From Telopea speciosissima (taxonomy: Eukaryota; Streptophyta; Magnoliopsida; Proteales; Proteaceae), in assembly GCF_018873765.1 (NCBI RefSeq), contig NC_057919.1, forward strand, positions 61,332,484 through 61,396,483: a stretch of DNA of 64,000 bases. The letters are read 5' to 3'. Positions 24,960 to 36,788 of this stretch are shown here, piece after piece. The notes beneath the pieces were generated by a model. It saw nothing but the letters and a program-made list of their open reading frames with translations. It did no database searches and had not been told where the DNA came from. Within the stretch, counting starts at the first letter, position 1. Each line of letters opens with the position of its first letter. Position numbers and translations under genes: made by a program.

Positions 24960-25126
24960 AAGGTCGTACCTAGTGCACAAGGCTCCAGCATTTAATTAGT
25001 AGGGTCTTGGGAGGGTCAAATGTACGTAGCCTTACCTCTGTTACCAGAGAGGCTGTTTTCAAGACTTGAACCCGTGACCAAGCGTTCAACAAGTGAGCAC
25101 TTAACCAATGCGCCAAGCACAACCGT
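24960..25126 (-). mobile_element. tRNA-derived SINE in TPS-A intron 3
   Basis: On the minus strand it begins at the A-box-like TGGCGCATTGG, followed by the B-box-like GGGTTCAAGTC, then the plant SINE body (AACAGCCTCTCTGG, GGTAAGGCTACGTACATT, GACCCTCCC, GTGCACTAGG). RNA polymerase III promoter layout is evident. The TSD is not resolved. Confidence 0.8.
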
Positions 25127-25961
25127 CATAGATGAGTTAGAATCATTAGCTTACTTTGAGATTTGGCTTAGCTCCTGCTGGTACATGGACTGTACTAGAT
25201 TGAAATCTACTTTTGCAAGCTTAAGAAGGGATTCATTCTTTGTCTTGTCTTCTTGGTAAATAGAGATGTAGTGCCTACTTCTATCCTTGGCACCCCCGTG
25301 TGGAGGGGTTGTTTCAAGGCATGCTTCACTTGTGTTGCAAGAGAATGAGGTTTTAAACCATCAGTGACTACTATGGAATTAAGTCTAGTGGCTGTGAACT
25401 CAAGGGCTTCATCTAGAATTTCTTCTCCATGTACCCTCAAGTGTGCAGCTTCATACAAGCATAGCATCCCACTCACATCATTAATGAGTTAGTCCTCCTT
25501 CAACTTACCATCAATAGTGTTCTTGAATCTATTGAAAACATCTGCAATTCAAAACCACCCAAAAAGTGATGAACAAATAATCAATAATAAGATGAAGACC
25601 ATATAGAGACCATTAAAGCAAGATTGAGGTCTTAATTTCCACAAGGGATATTATACCCTTGTTGTCTAAGTAAGTGAAACCTCAAAGCCACACTATAAAG
25701 GTTGTCATTGTCATCATCAAAACCATGATGTGGGGCTTCATATATCTCCTTTAGTGCATGCTCAATCTCTCCTTCAAAGTGATATGCCACACCAAGCCTT
25801 TGCAATGAATCAATCAAGTTCAGTTTTTTTAAAGACTCATTAGCATCACCCTCTAGCATCCTCCTCACTTCTTCTTTCAATTCTTCAACTTGTTCATGAC
25901 AAGCTTCATTCATCTGCTACACACACAAAAACATAAAAAATCCCCGTGAGGAGTCACCACT

Positions 25962-26511
25962 AGGGGTGCAAGTTCGGCCCTGTCGGCCCAAACCCACCCT
26001 AGCCCGCTCTGAGCCCGAATAGGGCATGGGCTGAGATATTTGGCCCTGAGGGCGGGTTAGGGTTGAAAATTTCTAGACCTGTGTTAGGGTCGGGTCGGGT
26101 CAGGGTTGAGGCCTTGGGCTAAGCCTGGCCCAAGCCTGGCCCGGCCCCATCCGACCCTGTTTTAAGTTATACTATAAAATATATATTATAAACTTTAAAC
26201 TTCACCCACATTTTATTATATAATATGTTATATATGAAGATAATAAGTGATATAATACATTTTATTATAGTGTTATTTTAAGTAAAATTGATAATTTTCT
26301 CCCCGGTCCATTCTAGCCCATGCATTTCTTTTCCCCTCCCCATGATCAAAGCCAATTAGGGTCAGCCCAACCCAACCCTGAGAGCAGGTCAGGGTTGGAT
26401 TTTTCAGGCCCTGAGTCAGGGTCGGGTCGGGCCTGGACCCAGTTAAGGGGACTTAGGGTTGGGTTAGAGTATTATAAAGCCTGGCCCAACCCGACCTTGT
26501 TGCAGCCCTAA
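25962..26511. mobile_element. hAT-like non-autonomous element in TPS-A intron 1, 550 bp
   Basis: Ends AGGGGTGCAAG and TTGCAGCCCTAA are inverted repeats with a mismatch, flanked by the 8-bp TSD TCACCACT (25954-25961 and 26512-26519). The interior is rich in GGGTCGGGTCGG / CCCAACCCGACC repeats with an AT-rich middle. It resembles but is distinct from the GGGTGTCAAT family. A degenerate relative occurs at 37945-38106. Confidence 0.85.
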
Positions 26512-26519
26512 TCACCACT

Positions 26520-27140
26520 TCCAAGATCAAGAGAATGAAAGAGTTCAAAGAAAGGCTTAACTTCTACTCCAAGGAAAGAGAGTAGAAGTAGCTCATGGAG
26601 AGTATTACTCTAACTATGAAGAAGTGAGCAGATGCAACCCATAGGAAGTCCCACTCACATAAAAAAGAAAAGAAATCAAAAAGTTTGTATTATTCATCCA
26701 TTATTGGAATAAATTTTTATTTTTTTTTAACACTTAATGCGTATTAAACGGACATTGATTTCAATAATACTTTCAAAATTGCGACTTAAGAAAACATACA
26801 TGGCAATAGTAGGGCATGCACTTTATACGTCGTTGTCATGTGATTCCTTCTTAAAAATTTGGGAGCAAATATACGAGTATATTCACCATGCATCAAACAT
26901 GTACGTTATCCATCAAACAAAATAATATCAAAGTACGTATAATATGAATTTATTAAGATCAATGTTAATCTAATTCCGATCCATAAATTGAGGAATTGTG
27001 TTCTTTTCGATCTGTGTACTACACGTAGATTAACGTTAATCTTAACAAATTCATATAAACACTATTTAAGAAGGAATCAATCTACGTAACAGACAGTGCC
27101 TTTCTTGCCAGAGAGTTAGCTATTTTGCTCCCTTGGTACA
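26520..27140. other. TPS-A intron 1, nothing further recognised
   Basis: AT-rich intron sequence. A small inverted pair occurs around 26925-27085 (AATATGAATTTATTAAGAT against ATCTTAACAAATTCATAT). Confidence 0.45.
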
Positions 27141-27149
27141 TAAGAAAAA

Positions 27150-27503
27150 GGGTAAATTACACGTCACCCCCTGGTTTTCAAACGAAACTCAGATCACCCC
27201 CTGGTTTTTGAAAAAACTCAAATCACCCCTGGTTTAGACCCCAATATAACAAATTAGTCCCTACAATTAGTTTTATGCTATTAAGTGATGATGTCAGCTA
27301 GTTAAATAAATTTAAATCCCTAAACTACCCTTGACCAATGTTGAAGATGAAGGAAAGTTAGTATTGTAAATTTAATTCTAATGTTCTAGTACAAGTGTAA
27401 AATAGTCCTTTCACACCAATAACTAACAGTAGACTAACACCGTTACTGTAAAGGGGGTGATTTGAGTTTTTTCAAAAACCAGGGGGTGACGTGTAATTTA
27501 CCT
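27150..27503. mobile_element. Mutator-like MITE, 354 bp
   Basis: TIRs begin GGGTAAATTACACGTCACCC and end with the inverted GTGACGTGTAATTTACCT, flanked by the perfect 9-bp TSD TAAGAAAAA (27141-27149 and 27504-27512). The 9-bp TSD is the Mutator-like signature. Located in TPS-A intron 1. Confidence 0.93.
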
Positions 27504-27611
27504 TAAGAAAAACTACATGAAACAAAGAGAGATGAAAGACACATGATCAGAATTACCATTTGATCTTTTAATATAGTGGAATTTGTTATTTGACCAAAAT
27601 AATTAAAAAAA

Positions 27612-27760
27612 AAAGGCCAAATGTTTTGTGTGCCGGGGGCACAGGTTGTTGTGCCTAGACACATGGGGGTGGGCGAAATGACTACCTTGCCCCCTGAATC
27701 ACAGACCCATGTATCTGGGCGCAAGCTAAGCTGCGATCCACAGAGGACATCAGCCCAAAC
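27612..27760. mobile_element. small CACATGGGGGTGGG-type MITE
   Basis: About 150 bp from GGCCAAATGTTTTGTGTGC to CACAGAGGACATC, an intact relative of the interrupted copy at 20745. It sits about 20 bp inside intron 1 from TPS-A exon 1. Confidence 0.65.
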
Positions 27761-27906
27761 AAAAAAAATCAACTAGTTACCATATCATTACTAGGAGCAT
27801 ATGTGATGAAACGATCACCCCAACAGCTAGGATGGAAATTGGCTAACGGACGAATGATCTTTGTGTTTATATTTGGAGATGCAGCAAAAGAAGATTGGAG
27901 AGACAT

Positions 27907-28062
27907 CTTTCTTAAATTGAAATGGAGAAACAGAACTATGGTTTAGGTTTTGGAAGACAAATGAAAATAAGATGGAAATGTGCAAAACTAAGAAGCAACA
28001 CCTATTTTGCTTCAAATGATAAATATGGAGTGCAAAGGAACAACCTGACTTGCTATTTATAC
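27907..28062 (-). promoter_or_regulatory. TPS-A core promoter with TATA box
   Basis: TATAAATAG on the minus strand at 28053-28061, about 148 bp before the ATG at 27906. The same box and spacing occur before TPS-B and TPS-C. Confidence 0.65.
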
Positions 28063-28124
28063 TTGGTCGATCTATGGCCTTTAGAACACCTTTTTTTCAC
28101 AAAATTGTAGAAAAGTGGGGGATA

Positions 28125-28740
28125 GGGCGTGAAGAGAACATTCCAGTCTGCCGACTAGAGGGTGAGAAACTAACAACCCATTGCATCAATCACTTTTTTA
28201 CACTTGAAAGTCACTTTTTTGCTAGGGCTACTCTGTAGCGCGACAGGGAGTGTAGCCCAAGCACTACAGGCTATTGGATGTGTACTACACTCCTGTTGCG
28301 CTACAGAGGACCCAAATCCCACTTTTTTAGAGCCTCGAAACCCGAATTTTGATCTTCTCAAGTGTGGTATCTGTTCAGTACATCATACTTAAGAATCCAA
28401 TGATAAAAACATAAGCAGTGGAGTCTTTTTATCCTCTCAAGTGTTGGGTAGAAGATTGAATTGGGCAGTACACCACACTTGAAAGGACAAATTTCTGTGT
28501 TGAATTTTAAAGGTGAATAAGTGCAATGTCCACCATCAGATGCACTTTCAGGTACACTGGGCCATCGTGCACTAGACTTTTTACCAAAAAACAAAAAGGG
28601 CCAAATGTTCTCTGTGCTGGGGATGCAGGTTGTGCCCATACACATGGGGGTGGGCAAAATAACCACCCTATCCCCCAGAATGGCAGATCCATGTGTCTTG
28701 ACACAGGTTGTGTTGCGGCACAGAAAACATCGACCCAAAA
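28125..28740. mobile_element. miniature-element cluster in the TPS-A promoter
   Basis: Three pieces are visible: a stem-loop (28229-28312, arms CTCTGTAGCGCGACAGGG and its near-inverse), a CTCTCAAGTG-type foldback (about 28350-28500) and a CACATGGGGGTGGG-type MITE (28598-28737). Most of the cluster is absent from the TPS-C promoter. Confidence 0.7.
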
Positions 28741-29129
28741 AAACAAAAAAAAAACCTGGAATTGAGAGGTGAAAGTTCCAAGACCCATGCTTACCTTGGC
28801 GGTGGATCCAAGACACCTGAGAAATGGATTTCTGCAGCGGCCCCACTGGAATACATTTTTCATATTGTCAGCATATAACGACAGAGCTATGTGATGATGG
28901 TGTTGGGGTCCTCCTATAACGTAGATTGCAAATTTTCAAGACCCATTTGGAATCTTTTCATGGATTGTTTTGGACTTGAGTGGCAGCCGCCGTTAACTGT
29001 ACAAGAGTTTGAGAGACTTTGAAGCCTTATCTTCTAAACTTAACGGCACAATTAACGGTGTATGTCGGACCTTTCCTCGTCCTCGTACAATCGTTTCTTT
29101 AGTCTATTGGTGGCGTCATGCATAATGAA

Positions 29130-29966
29130 GTAACGCGAGGGAGATTGAGAACAGAGAGAAAGAGAAAACACACACAGAATTTTGTGGTTCAGTTTTAAAT
29201 GGACATACGTTCATAATCAAAGAAAACTTTTTGAGAATTATTGTGGTTCAGTTTTAGACGTACGTCCACAGTCAAAAAAATATTTCTAAGAATTATTGTA
29301 GTTCAGTCTTAGATAGACATACGGTCACAATCAAGGACATCTTTCTGAGAATTATTGTGGTTCAGTTTTAACAGACATACGTCCACAGTCAAGAAAATCT
29401 TTCTGAGAATTATTGTGGTTCAGTCTTAGACAGACCTACGTCCACAATCAAGGAAATCTTTCTTATCTCTTTTTGGACAATCCTTATAAAAGAATACTGA
29501 AAAATTCTTTACAGAAATAAGATATTTAATTAAGGAAACAGCCTTGCTATTATTCTCGTGATTATCCTTTTGATTGAGAAATCCCAATTACTGTGATTGA
29601 TACCCTTTCTATAATCGTTGAGATGTGTCTTGATTGATGATCTTGTCTGATTAATTGATTTTTTTCCAATCTTTAGATGATATGAGAATCTCTTGACCCG
29701 ATTACTAGATGATGACTTGAAATCTATACCGTTAACAATGCATATATCTGGTTGAACTAAACTAAATGTGGATGGCTGCTCTCCACGAAATCCGGGGATA
29801 TTGACTGAATCTAGAGATTTCATATTTAATGGAATTTAATATTCGGCTTATCTTCAGCGTAATCTTTCCTACATAGTTGGAGTTTATTATTTTTTTTGTA
29901 AATCTCTTGTATAAATCCTCTCTTTAAAGGTCAATTCTTACAAATAATATAATATTAACTCTGACA
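29130..29966 (+). mobile_element. probable LTR relic with primer-site-like end (unit 1)
   Basis: Ends ...CTCTGACA followed by TAGTATTAGAG, which resembles the TGGTATCAGAGC primer site downstream of Copia-type LTRs. The interior has GTGGTTCAG words typical of plant LTR leaders, and the tandem repeat 29177-29465. The left end is not resolved. An unrecognised 97-codon minus frame (29530-29823) lies inside. Confidence 0.4.
29177..29465 (+). repeat. minisatellite, five copies of a ~58-bp unit (unit 1)
   Basis: The word TTGTGGTTCAG recurs at about 29182, 29241, 29296, 29354 and 29412. Each copy continues with a TACGTCCACA-like word. Identical array in unit 2. Confidence 0.92.
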
Positions 29967-30544
29967 TAGTATTAGAGATGAACAAAGCTCACGTCACCAT
30001 CTCCCTCCCCTCCCCTAGTCGGCTCCTTTCTTTCTTCTTTCTTTCTTTTCCTTTTTTTTTGTATGGAGACCAATACCTCCACCGAAGCTCCCCCCTCCCC
30101 CATTGCCATTGCACTCCTCACTCCCTTATGGCCGAACCCACCATGGCCACTCCCATCGTGGCCACCCCTATGGCCACTCCCCCTGTGGTCGTGCCCTCTT
30201 TGGCCGTCCCCTTGCTGCTTCCTCTCTTCTCTCTACCATTTTTTTTTCCGCTATAAGGTCAGTAATGAATATAAAGAAAACAAGAAAGGTACAAGATTAA
30301 AGTCTAGGCATACCTAAATGGAATACAATACACTGGAAACCCCTAGCTCCACTTTCGGCATGACCATCAACAGAGAGAGGGGAACCCAAGATCAGATTGG
30401 AGATCCACCTTCGGCATGGCATGGTCATCAGCAGAAACCCCAACTCACCCATAAATGACATACAAATATCTAGTATCCTGTACAAAGATTAAAAAAAAAA
30501 AACCCTTCATAATTAAGACAGTTCTTCCCCTAAACTATCCAAAA
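29967..30544. other. low-complexity and unassigned DNA
   Basis: Contains a C/T-rich tract with ATGGCC...CCACTCC repeats (30100-30230) and a poly(T) at 30239-30248. The Pro/Leu/Ser frames here are low complexity, and one differs between the units by a 1-base deletion. No gene supported. Confidence 0.5.
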
Positions 30545-31379
30545 CGATATCTAGACTTTCCATAAGCATCATGAGCAACATGATCTTCTTTCACATATTC
30601 AGGAAACCTCCTCCAAAATAGAGATTTTTCTGGATTTAGCGGCTTGGTTAGCTAGAGAGTAAGAAACTTGATTCACCTCTTTATAACAGTGAGTAATTTT
30701 CATCTAATTGAAGAAAGAAAAACACTTGAGTTTCTCCAAAGATATTCTAAATCCCAAGGAATGGTGACATTTGAAATCGAATCAACTATCGCTTGAGAAT
30801 CACTTTCAAACCAAATGTGTGTATATACTGTTGCTCTTGATCTTTCAATTACATATAGGAAATGCTTGGAATTCCGCAGAAAAACAAGTTTTGATACCCA
30901 CATAGTAAGAGAAAGCTCCCAATGGATAGCCCTCAAAACTCCTAAAATTCCACCAAAACCAGCATGACCAGGATTTCCTAGAGAGCACCCATCAATGTTG
31001 ATTTTAATCCACCCCTCCATTGGTTTAAAAGAACTCTCCCGATGGACACCACTATAGAATTAGAAAAGATAACTCCTAGCTTTTTTGAAATCATAAGATC
31101 CAATACAGATTTAATTTTGCACTTCATCATAGATGCTGTGTCAATTAGATCTCTTTGAACATGTATGAAGACAAATTTGTGATGTTTTCGAAATATATTA
31201 AATCTATACGGGTATTCTTTTCCATCCACATATGAAAAGGGATTAAAATCAAACCCGCCAGCCCAATGCTCTTCAAGTGAACCGCATTTGCTTTTCTTCT
31301 CCACCAGCATCTGTAATCATCAATATTATTAACATTCGGCCAGACAACTTTAAAAACATCCATGAAAATTTTCCACAGG
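30545..31379 (-). pseudogene. LINE ORF2 C-terminal remnant: RNase H-like domain (unit 1)
   Basis: The frame 31020-30700 reads GWIKINIDGCSLGNPGHAGF, the start of the plant LINE RNase H-like domain, with later landmarks FESDSQAIVD; after a stop it continues in the YKEVNQVSYSLANQAA segment to about 30545. Upstream (31310-31030) is the linker from the zinc-finger domain. The upstream half lies across the Copia element at 37384-37657. Multiple stops: a dead copy. Confidence 0.8.
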
Positions 31380-31384
31380 TCTCT

Positions 31385-31602
31385 TGTTAGGGTTTAGGGT
31401 TTAAGCACAAAGTTGCTTAAAGCATTACACCCTGAGTATCTAGTTTGGAATACCCAGACTGCTGCCTCCAGCTAGTATATATAGGAAAACTAGGGTTTAG
31501 GTCAGATGGGCTAATTACTAAATTGCCCCTCACAGCCTGGGCATTAATACAAGTAGGATTATATTAGAACATATAAAGGGATATTACATAAATACCCTTA
31601 CA
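31385..31602 (-). repeat. Copia-1 3' LTR
   Basis: TGTTAGGG...CCCTTACA. Its partner is 37161-37378. Near identity of the pair implies a young insertion. Confidence 0.95.
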
Positions 31603-32464
31603 ATCTCCTCCTATGTTCTACATATATCCATTACACATGTATAGGAACCATTGTTCAATCAGTAATTGAATCAATATAAATTGAATTCAATAATCCAATA
31701 AATCAAATAAGAAATAAGTAAACTTCAAGAAATAAAACAAAGGTTTTAGATCAAAACTAAACCCAACAATAAATCCGAAGTTCCACATGCAAGTGGCTAA
31801 ACCAAAAGAAATAATCAAAAGGAAAAGTCCTTGCAATCCATGTGACTTTACTCATCAAGTAAGTCATCCTCATCGAGATCCAGATTCAACCGTTCTCCTC
31901 CATCTTCGCCATTCTCTGTAATTTGTCAAATATGAATTTCATAAGATATTGTGAATTCAATCATTTGCACAATAGTATCTAGTTCAACAATAAGAACTTA
32001 GTACATTTCATATATGGCTGAAGGTAAATCAAAAAACAATAAGCATCATCATCAAGTTTCTTTACAAGAACTCGATCCTATATAGTCTCTATCATAAGGA
32101 CCATACCATGTTTCCATTTGGAATATCAGTATTCGTCATATCATCATAGATTTATGTTGTATCATCAAATTTGGAATGGTACACCATACTATGAAAGACA
32201 TGTCATCAAATTTGGAATGACATAAAGACTAGCACAATATCATTGAAACATATCAGACATTTTTCATATTCCTTTGTGGAATAACAAAGTAAGGAGACTT
32301 CACATGAAAATTTGCTACACCATCAAGTTTGGAATGGTTTCACAAATCCCCATACTTAGTAACCTAACTAAGTTATCTGAAACATGTAAACTGTCCCGAA
32401 TGCTTACCAAGGCTAGATGAGATTCGAATAATTCAAAATAATATTGGGTTAGGTTAAGACCTGA

Positions 32465-35200
32465 CTAAATGGTCTTTAACCCCATCTCCCCTGTAGTTTT
32501 GAATGTTCGATCTTTGTTCAATCCCTTTGTAAGGGCATCTGCCGTATTATCCTTCGATCTCACATCAATCAAAGTGATAATCCCTTGTTCTGTTCTATAA
32601 TTCAGCATAGCCTGTTTCAGCCTAATGTGTCTCCTCTTACCATTAAAGAGTGAGTTATTCACAATCGTCTTGGTTGCTTGATTATCACAGAATATAGATA
32701 TAGAGTTTAACTTAAAACTCCTCAATGGAATATCCATGATCAGATCCTTTATCCACTCTGCTTCATCTCCCGCAGAAGCTAGAGCATAAAGTTTCGATTC
32801 CATAGATGACAGAGCAATACTAGTCTGTCTTTTGGATTTCCATGCTACTTGCTCCTCCTAGTGTAAATACATAACCACCGGTGGATCTGCTGTCTCCCAA
32901 ATCGAGCACCAAGATGCATCAGAATATCCTTCCAAAGTTGGAGGATGTCCATTATAACATAAAGCATAACCTTGAGTACCCTTAAGGTATCTCATCAGCC
33001 TCGATAGGGCATCCCAATGCTCTTTTTCAGGATTACTAGTGAAACGACTCAGCATGCCTACCGTAAAGGCTATGTCTGGCCTAGTACAACTCATTGCATA
33101 CATGAGACTACCAATCAGTTTAGAATAATCTAACTGATTCACGATGTCACCTGTGTTAGGTTTCAACCGTTTGTTATAGTCATAGGGTGTCTCAATTGGT
33201 TTACAATCACTGTATCCCCAACTAGAAAGTAGCTTCTCAATGTAATGAGTCTGACTAAGGGTGATCCCTTGCTCACTGAAGCTTACTCTCATCCCAAGAA
33301 TGGTGTCTACCACACCAAGATCTTTCATGTCGAATTCTTTGGACAAGATTTCTTTAATGTCACTCACTACAGAGAGATCAGAACCTAGAATCAACATGTC
33401 GTCTACATACAAGCAAATAATCGCGACCTTGTTTGACTCGACAAAAAATAAAGGCACTTATCCGAGTTCTTGGTTTGAAAACCAAAGCTCTTTCTTGTCT
33501 TGTCAAACTTCTCATGTCACAATTTAGGTGCTTGTTTAAGACCATAGAGAGATTTGTTTAATTTACAAACTCTTTTTCGTAACCTTCCATGACAAACCCT
33601 TCAGGTTGGTTCATGTAGATTTCTTCTGTTAGGTCTCCATTAAGGAAAGCCGTTTTTACATCCATTTGATGCACAACATAGTGCTCAATAGATGCTATGG
33701 CAAGAAGAATCCTTATTGTTGCCAAATGGCAGACCGGGGAGTAGATGTCAAAATAATCTATCCCTCTCACCTATTTATAGCCCTTAGCTACTAATCGTGC
33801 TTTATACCTGGCTATAGACCCATCCGGATTAAGTTTCTTCTTCAGTACCCACTTACACCCTATTGTCTTGGCCCCTCTAGGCAGATCAACAAGGTGCCAG
33901 GTCTCATTCTGCATTAAAGAGCTCATTTCCTCATCAATGGCTTCTTTCCATAACAGGGAGTCCCTAGATCTCATCGCTTCCTTATAGGTGGATGGATCAG
34001 CCTCTAAATGGTAGGTCACAAAATCCTCACCAAAATTCTTGGGTACTCGATCTCTAGTAGATACTCTTCTAGATTCTGATTCAAGGAGCATTGTGGGAGT
34101 AGTGTCAGAAACAATTGGTTCAGATTCCAAAGGTGATTCTGTAACCACTTCAGTCAAACCAGGCAAGGTCAGGCCTTTATCTCTAAGGAATTTATCCTCA
34201 AAGAATATAGCATCCCTAGATTCTATCACCACATTGGTTGATAGATCCAAAAATTGGTCTGCAGCACTGTCTTCTGCACAACCTAGATATACACAAGTGT
34301 TTGTTCTAGTTCCCACCTTAGGTCTCCTAGGGTCTTATATCCTAACATAAGCTATACAGCCCCAAACCTTAAGAGTGTCATATCTACAGGGATGATTATG
34401 CCATAGTTCATAAGGTGTAGAAGTCAGTTTTGAATGTGGTAGTCTATTTAGAATGTGATTTGCGTGCACAACTGCTTCTCCCCAATAGCAAGAGGGCATA
34501 CTACCATGTCAATAACATGGAGTTTAACATCTCTGTTAACGTCCCTGTTCTTTCTTTCAGCTATGCCATTTGATTGAGGTGAGTAAGGAGCGATGAGTTT
34601 CAAGGATTATGCTCGCAGAGGCACGAATTCCTTGAACTCTGTCAATTTGTATTCTCCTCCCTATCACTTCTAAATCTTTTAATTTTCAAGTTCAACGATT
34701 TTCTACCCTATTCTTGAAAATTTTAAATTTTTCAAAAGCTTCATCTTTAGATTTTAACGGTATAAATGACAGTATCTAGAAAAATCGTCTATAAATGTTA
34801 TCAAATACTTCCGACCTCCTCTAGTTGTGTAGCTTTTAAAGTCACAAATGTCAGAATGTATAAGTTCAAGAAGTTGAGTGCTCCTAGAAACCGGTCTGAA
34901 CGGTTTTCTAGTTATTTTAGTTTGAGCACACACTTCACATCTGTTAAATCTAATTGAAGTGTCTAATGGTAAATTATGAGTTTTAGCTAGTTTGAGCATT
35001 TTCCTATAGTTCACATGTCCTAACCTACAATGTAGTATTTTGGGATCAAGTGAATTATGGTTAACCTGGTTTATTGTCTCATTAGCTAAACTCAACCTAA
35101 ACATACCATTCAAATTATAAGCACATCCAAAATAAAAGGAGTTAAGAGACAATGTTACTCTACCACTACTAAAAGTAATAGACATTCCAAGATCAAGCAA
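32465..35200 (-). pseudogene. pol: Copia-1 integrase, reverse transcriptase and RNase H (frameshifted)
   Basis: Integrase: HCRLGHVNYRKM and CEVCAQTK (zinc-binding part), then IHSDICD with the first catalytic Asp (35200-34754); its core is broken between about 34754 and 34350. RT: GCKWVLKKKLNPDGSIARYK (34316-33771), QMDVKTAFLNGDL (33770-33558) and catalytic YVDDMLILG (33457-32858). RNase H: ESKLYALASAGDEAEW and DNQATKTIV (32803-32465). Confidence 0.9.
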
Positions 35201-35266
35201 AATTCCAATGGAAATTAAATTCTTTTCAAAATCGGAAAGATTTTAACATTTTTCAAAGTTAATATT

Positions 35267-36334
35267 TTACCTCGATGATAGAACCAGGTTCGCTGTCCCT
35301 TGTTGAGCCACTTCCACGACGTCTCCATTTGCAACAGTGACAGTCTCTGCTACTTGAACAACATCAGTGAGCAGGTCCTTGCTATTGCAAACATGACAAG
35401 TCGCTCCAGAGTCTAACCACCAATCTGAAGATGTACTGGCCAACCCCTTACCCTTGCCAACCATGGCAACAAAGTTAGTAGGCTCAGTCTTGTCCACCAG
35501 CATGTGAACTTCCTTCTGTGGTGTGTCAGTGTTCCCTTTCTTAGGACCCCTACACTCAGATGCATAGTGACCCCACTTTCCACAGTGCGGCACTTGCCCC
35601 TCTTTTTAAAATTAGTCTTTTTGGCCTCCAACTGTTGGGGTTCTTTCTTAGGTGGCTTGGACTGCCTAGGATATTTCTTGGGTTGTGAAACCAAATTGGC
35701 AGATGCCTGTTGTTGTTTCACCATCTCCAAGTTATTCCTGGCTCTGTTCTCATCTTCGATTCTAATGAACCGTTTGAGATCATCCAGCCCCACTTGTGTT
35801 TTCTTTCTGTGCATCTCAGTTTTAAAGGAATGCCAGGTAGAGGGTAACTTAAAGATAATTGCACCCACTAAGAATGCATCAACAACGAGGATGTTTTCTT
35901 GGTTCAATTTTGTTCTCAAAGTCTGTTACTTGTGGAAGTATCTCCTTATCTTCTTGAAACTTGAAGTCCATAAACTTGTCAACCAAGTGAGTTTTTGATA
36001 GGTCCTCCTCCTTTTTGAATTGGGCTTCTAGGTTTTCCCAAATCTCTTTTGCAGTCTCATATTTACTATAGGTCTCTGCCAGCCTATCTGACAGGCAGTT
36101 CAATAGGTAGTCTTTGCAAAAGTCTTCGTCACTTATCCATTGGGCTTCAGTTAGGTCCGTACAATCAGAAAATTTATTTACTACAGTGTAGAAAATATTG
36201 AGGTACTTCAGTCCAAACTGAGTCCTCCTTTTCCAAGAACTGAACTCAGAGCCACTAAAGCTTTCCAATTTGATCATCTCAATTGGAACAGCGTGTTTCT
36301 CCATATTAAGTGATTTGTTTATATGCCCAAACAA
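35267..36334 (-). pseudogene. gag: Copia-1 gag and protease (frameshifted)
   Basis: Three overlapping frames cover one protein: 36334-35879 (gag core, IKLESFSGSEFSSWKRR), 35919-35413 (gag C-terminus, basic linker) and 35593-35267 (zinc knuckle GKWGHYASEC, then the protease active site WWLDSGATCH). Frame changes near 35900 and 35590 prevent a single product as sequenced; they may be partly sequence error (see findings). Confidence 0.85.
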
Positions 36335-36750
36335 AAGATCAAATAAAAAAATAAATGCTCAAGGAACAGTCACACCTGAGATGGAGAACCCTGGATTTAG
36401 ATGAAGGAGGAAAAGATCGCGACGGTGCAGCGGTATCGACACTTGTAATGTACACGCTAATGCAGGCTGCTAGCGCGGATGTTGGCTGCTCGCAGATAAT
36501 GGCCGAACCCAAAAAGATTTGATAAATTAAATCAAAAGTGTCCTTTTTTTTTTTTCAATGAAGGACAGTCAATTCAATGCCTTGAAAACGACTTTGAGTA
36601 AAGAGCTTGCTGCCAAGTGCCAGCGATCAAATCAATGCTGATTTTTTTTTTTTTTTTAATAAGGCACCAACACCATAAAGCTTCTTTAGCTTTTGTCAAA
36701 AAAGTTTCTGACAAAACAGAAACGAAGACTACAGAAAGCTTCACTGTTTG

Positions 36751-36788
<38 letters not shown>

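Larger units (their letters stand above)
21889..27906 (-). pseudogene. TPS-A: terpene synthase pseudogene (TPS-a type)
   Basis: All seven exons are traceable: 27781-27906, 25640-25916, 25155-25541, 24694-24912, 22776-22914, 22303-22554, 21889-22188 (edges by homology with TPS-B/C). Lesions seen directly: the exon-2 donor GT is GA; TAA stop in exon 3 (25489-25491) and a later frameshift in the same exon; the aspartate-rich motif reads NDTYD instead of DDTYD; the exon-5 acceptor AG is AA and its first full codon is TAG where TPS-C has Trp. Introns carry a SINE, a hAT-like element and MITEs. Exon 1 and promoter are intact and close to those of TPS-B. A truncated transcript is possible; a working cyclase is not. 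Confidence 0.93.

Noticed and set aside
28358..28863. Overlapping minus frames of 162 and 118 codons in the TPS-A promoter
   Set aside because: They run across miniature transposons and are altered in unit 2; no recognisable protein.
29177..29465. Regularly spaced repeats recalling a CRISPR array
   Set aside because: The repeats are contiguous ~58-bp tandem units without unique spacers, in a plant genome; a minisatellite.
29530..29823. 97-codon minus-strand frame conserved in both duplicated units
   Set aside because: The units are almost identical DNA here, so conservation says nothing about coding; no domain or splice context seen.
30060..30320. Pro/Leu/Ser-rich plus-strand frames
   Set aside because: Low-complexity ATGGCC/CCACTCC repeats; a 1-base change between units alters the frame.
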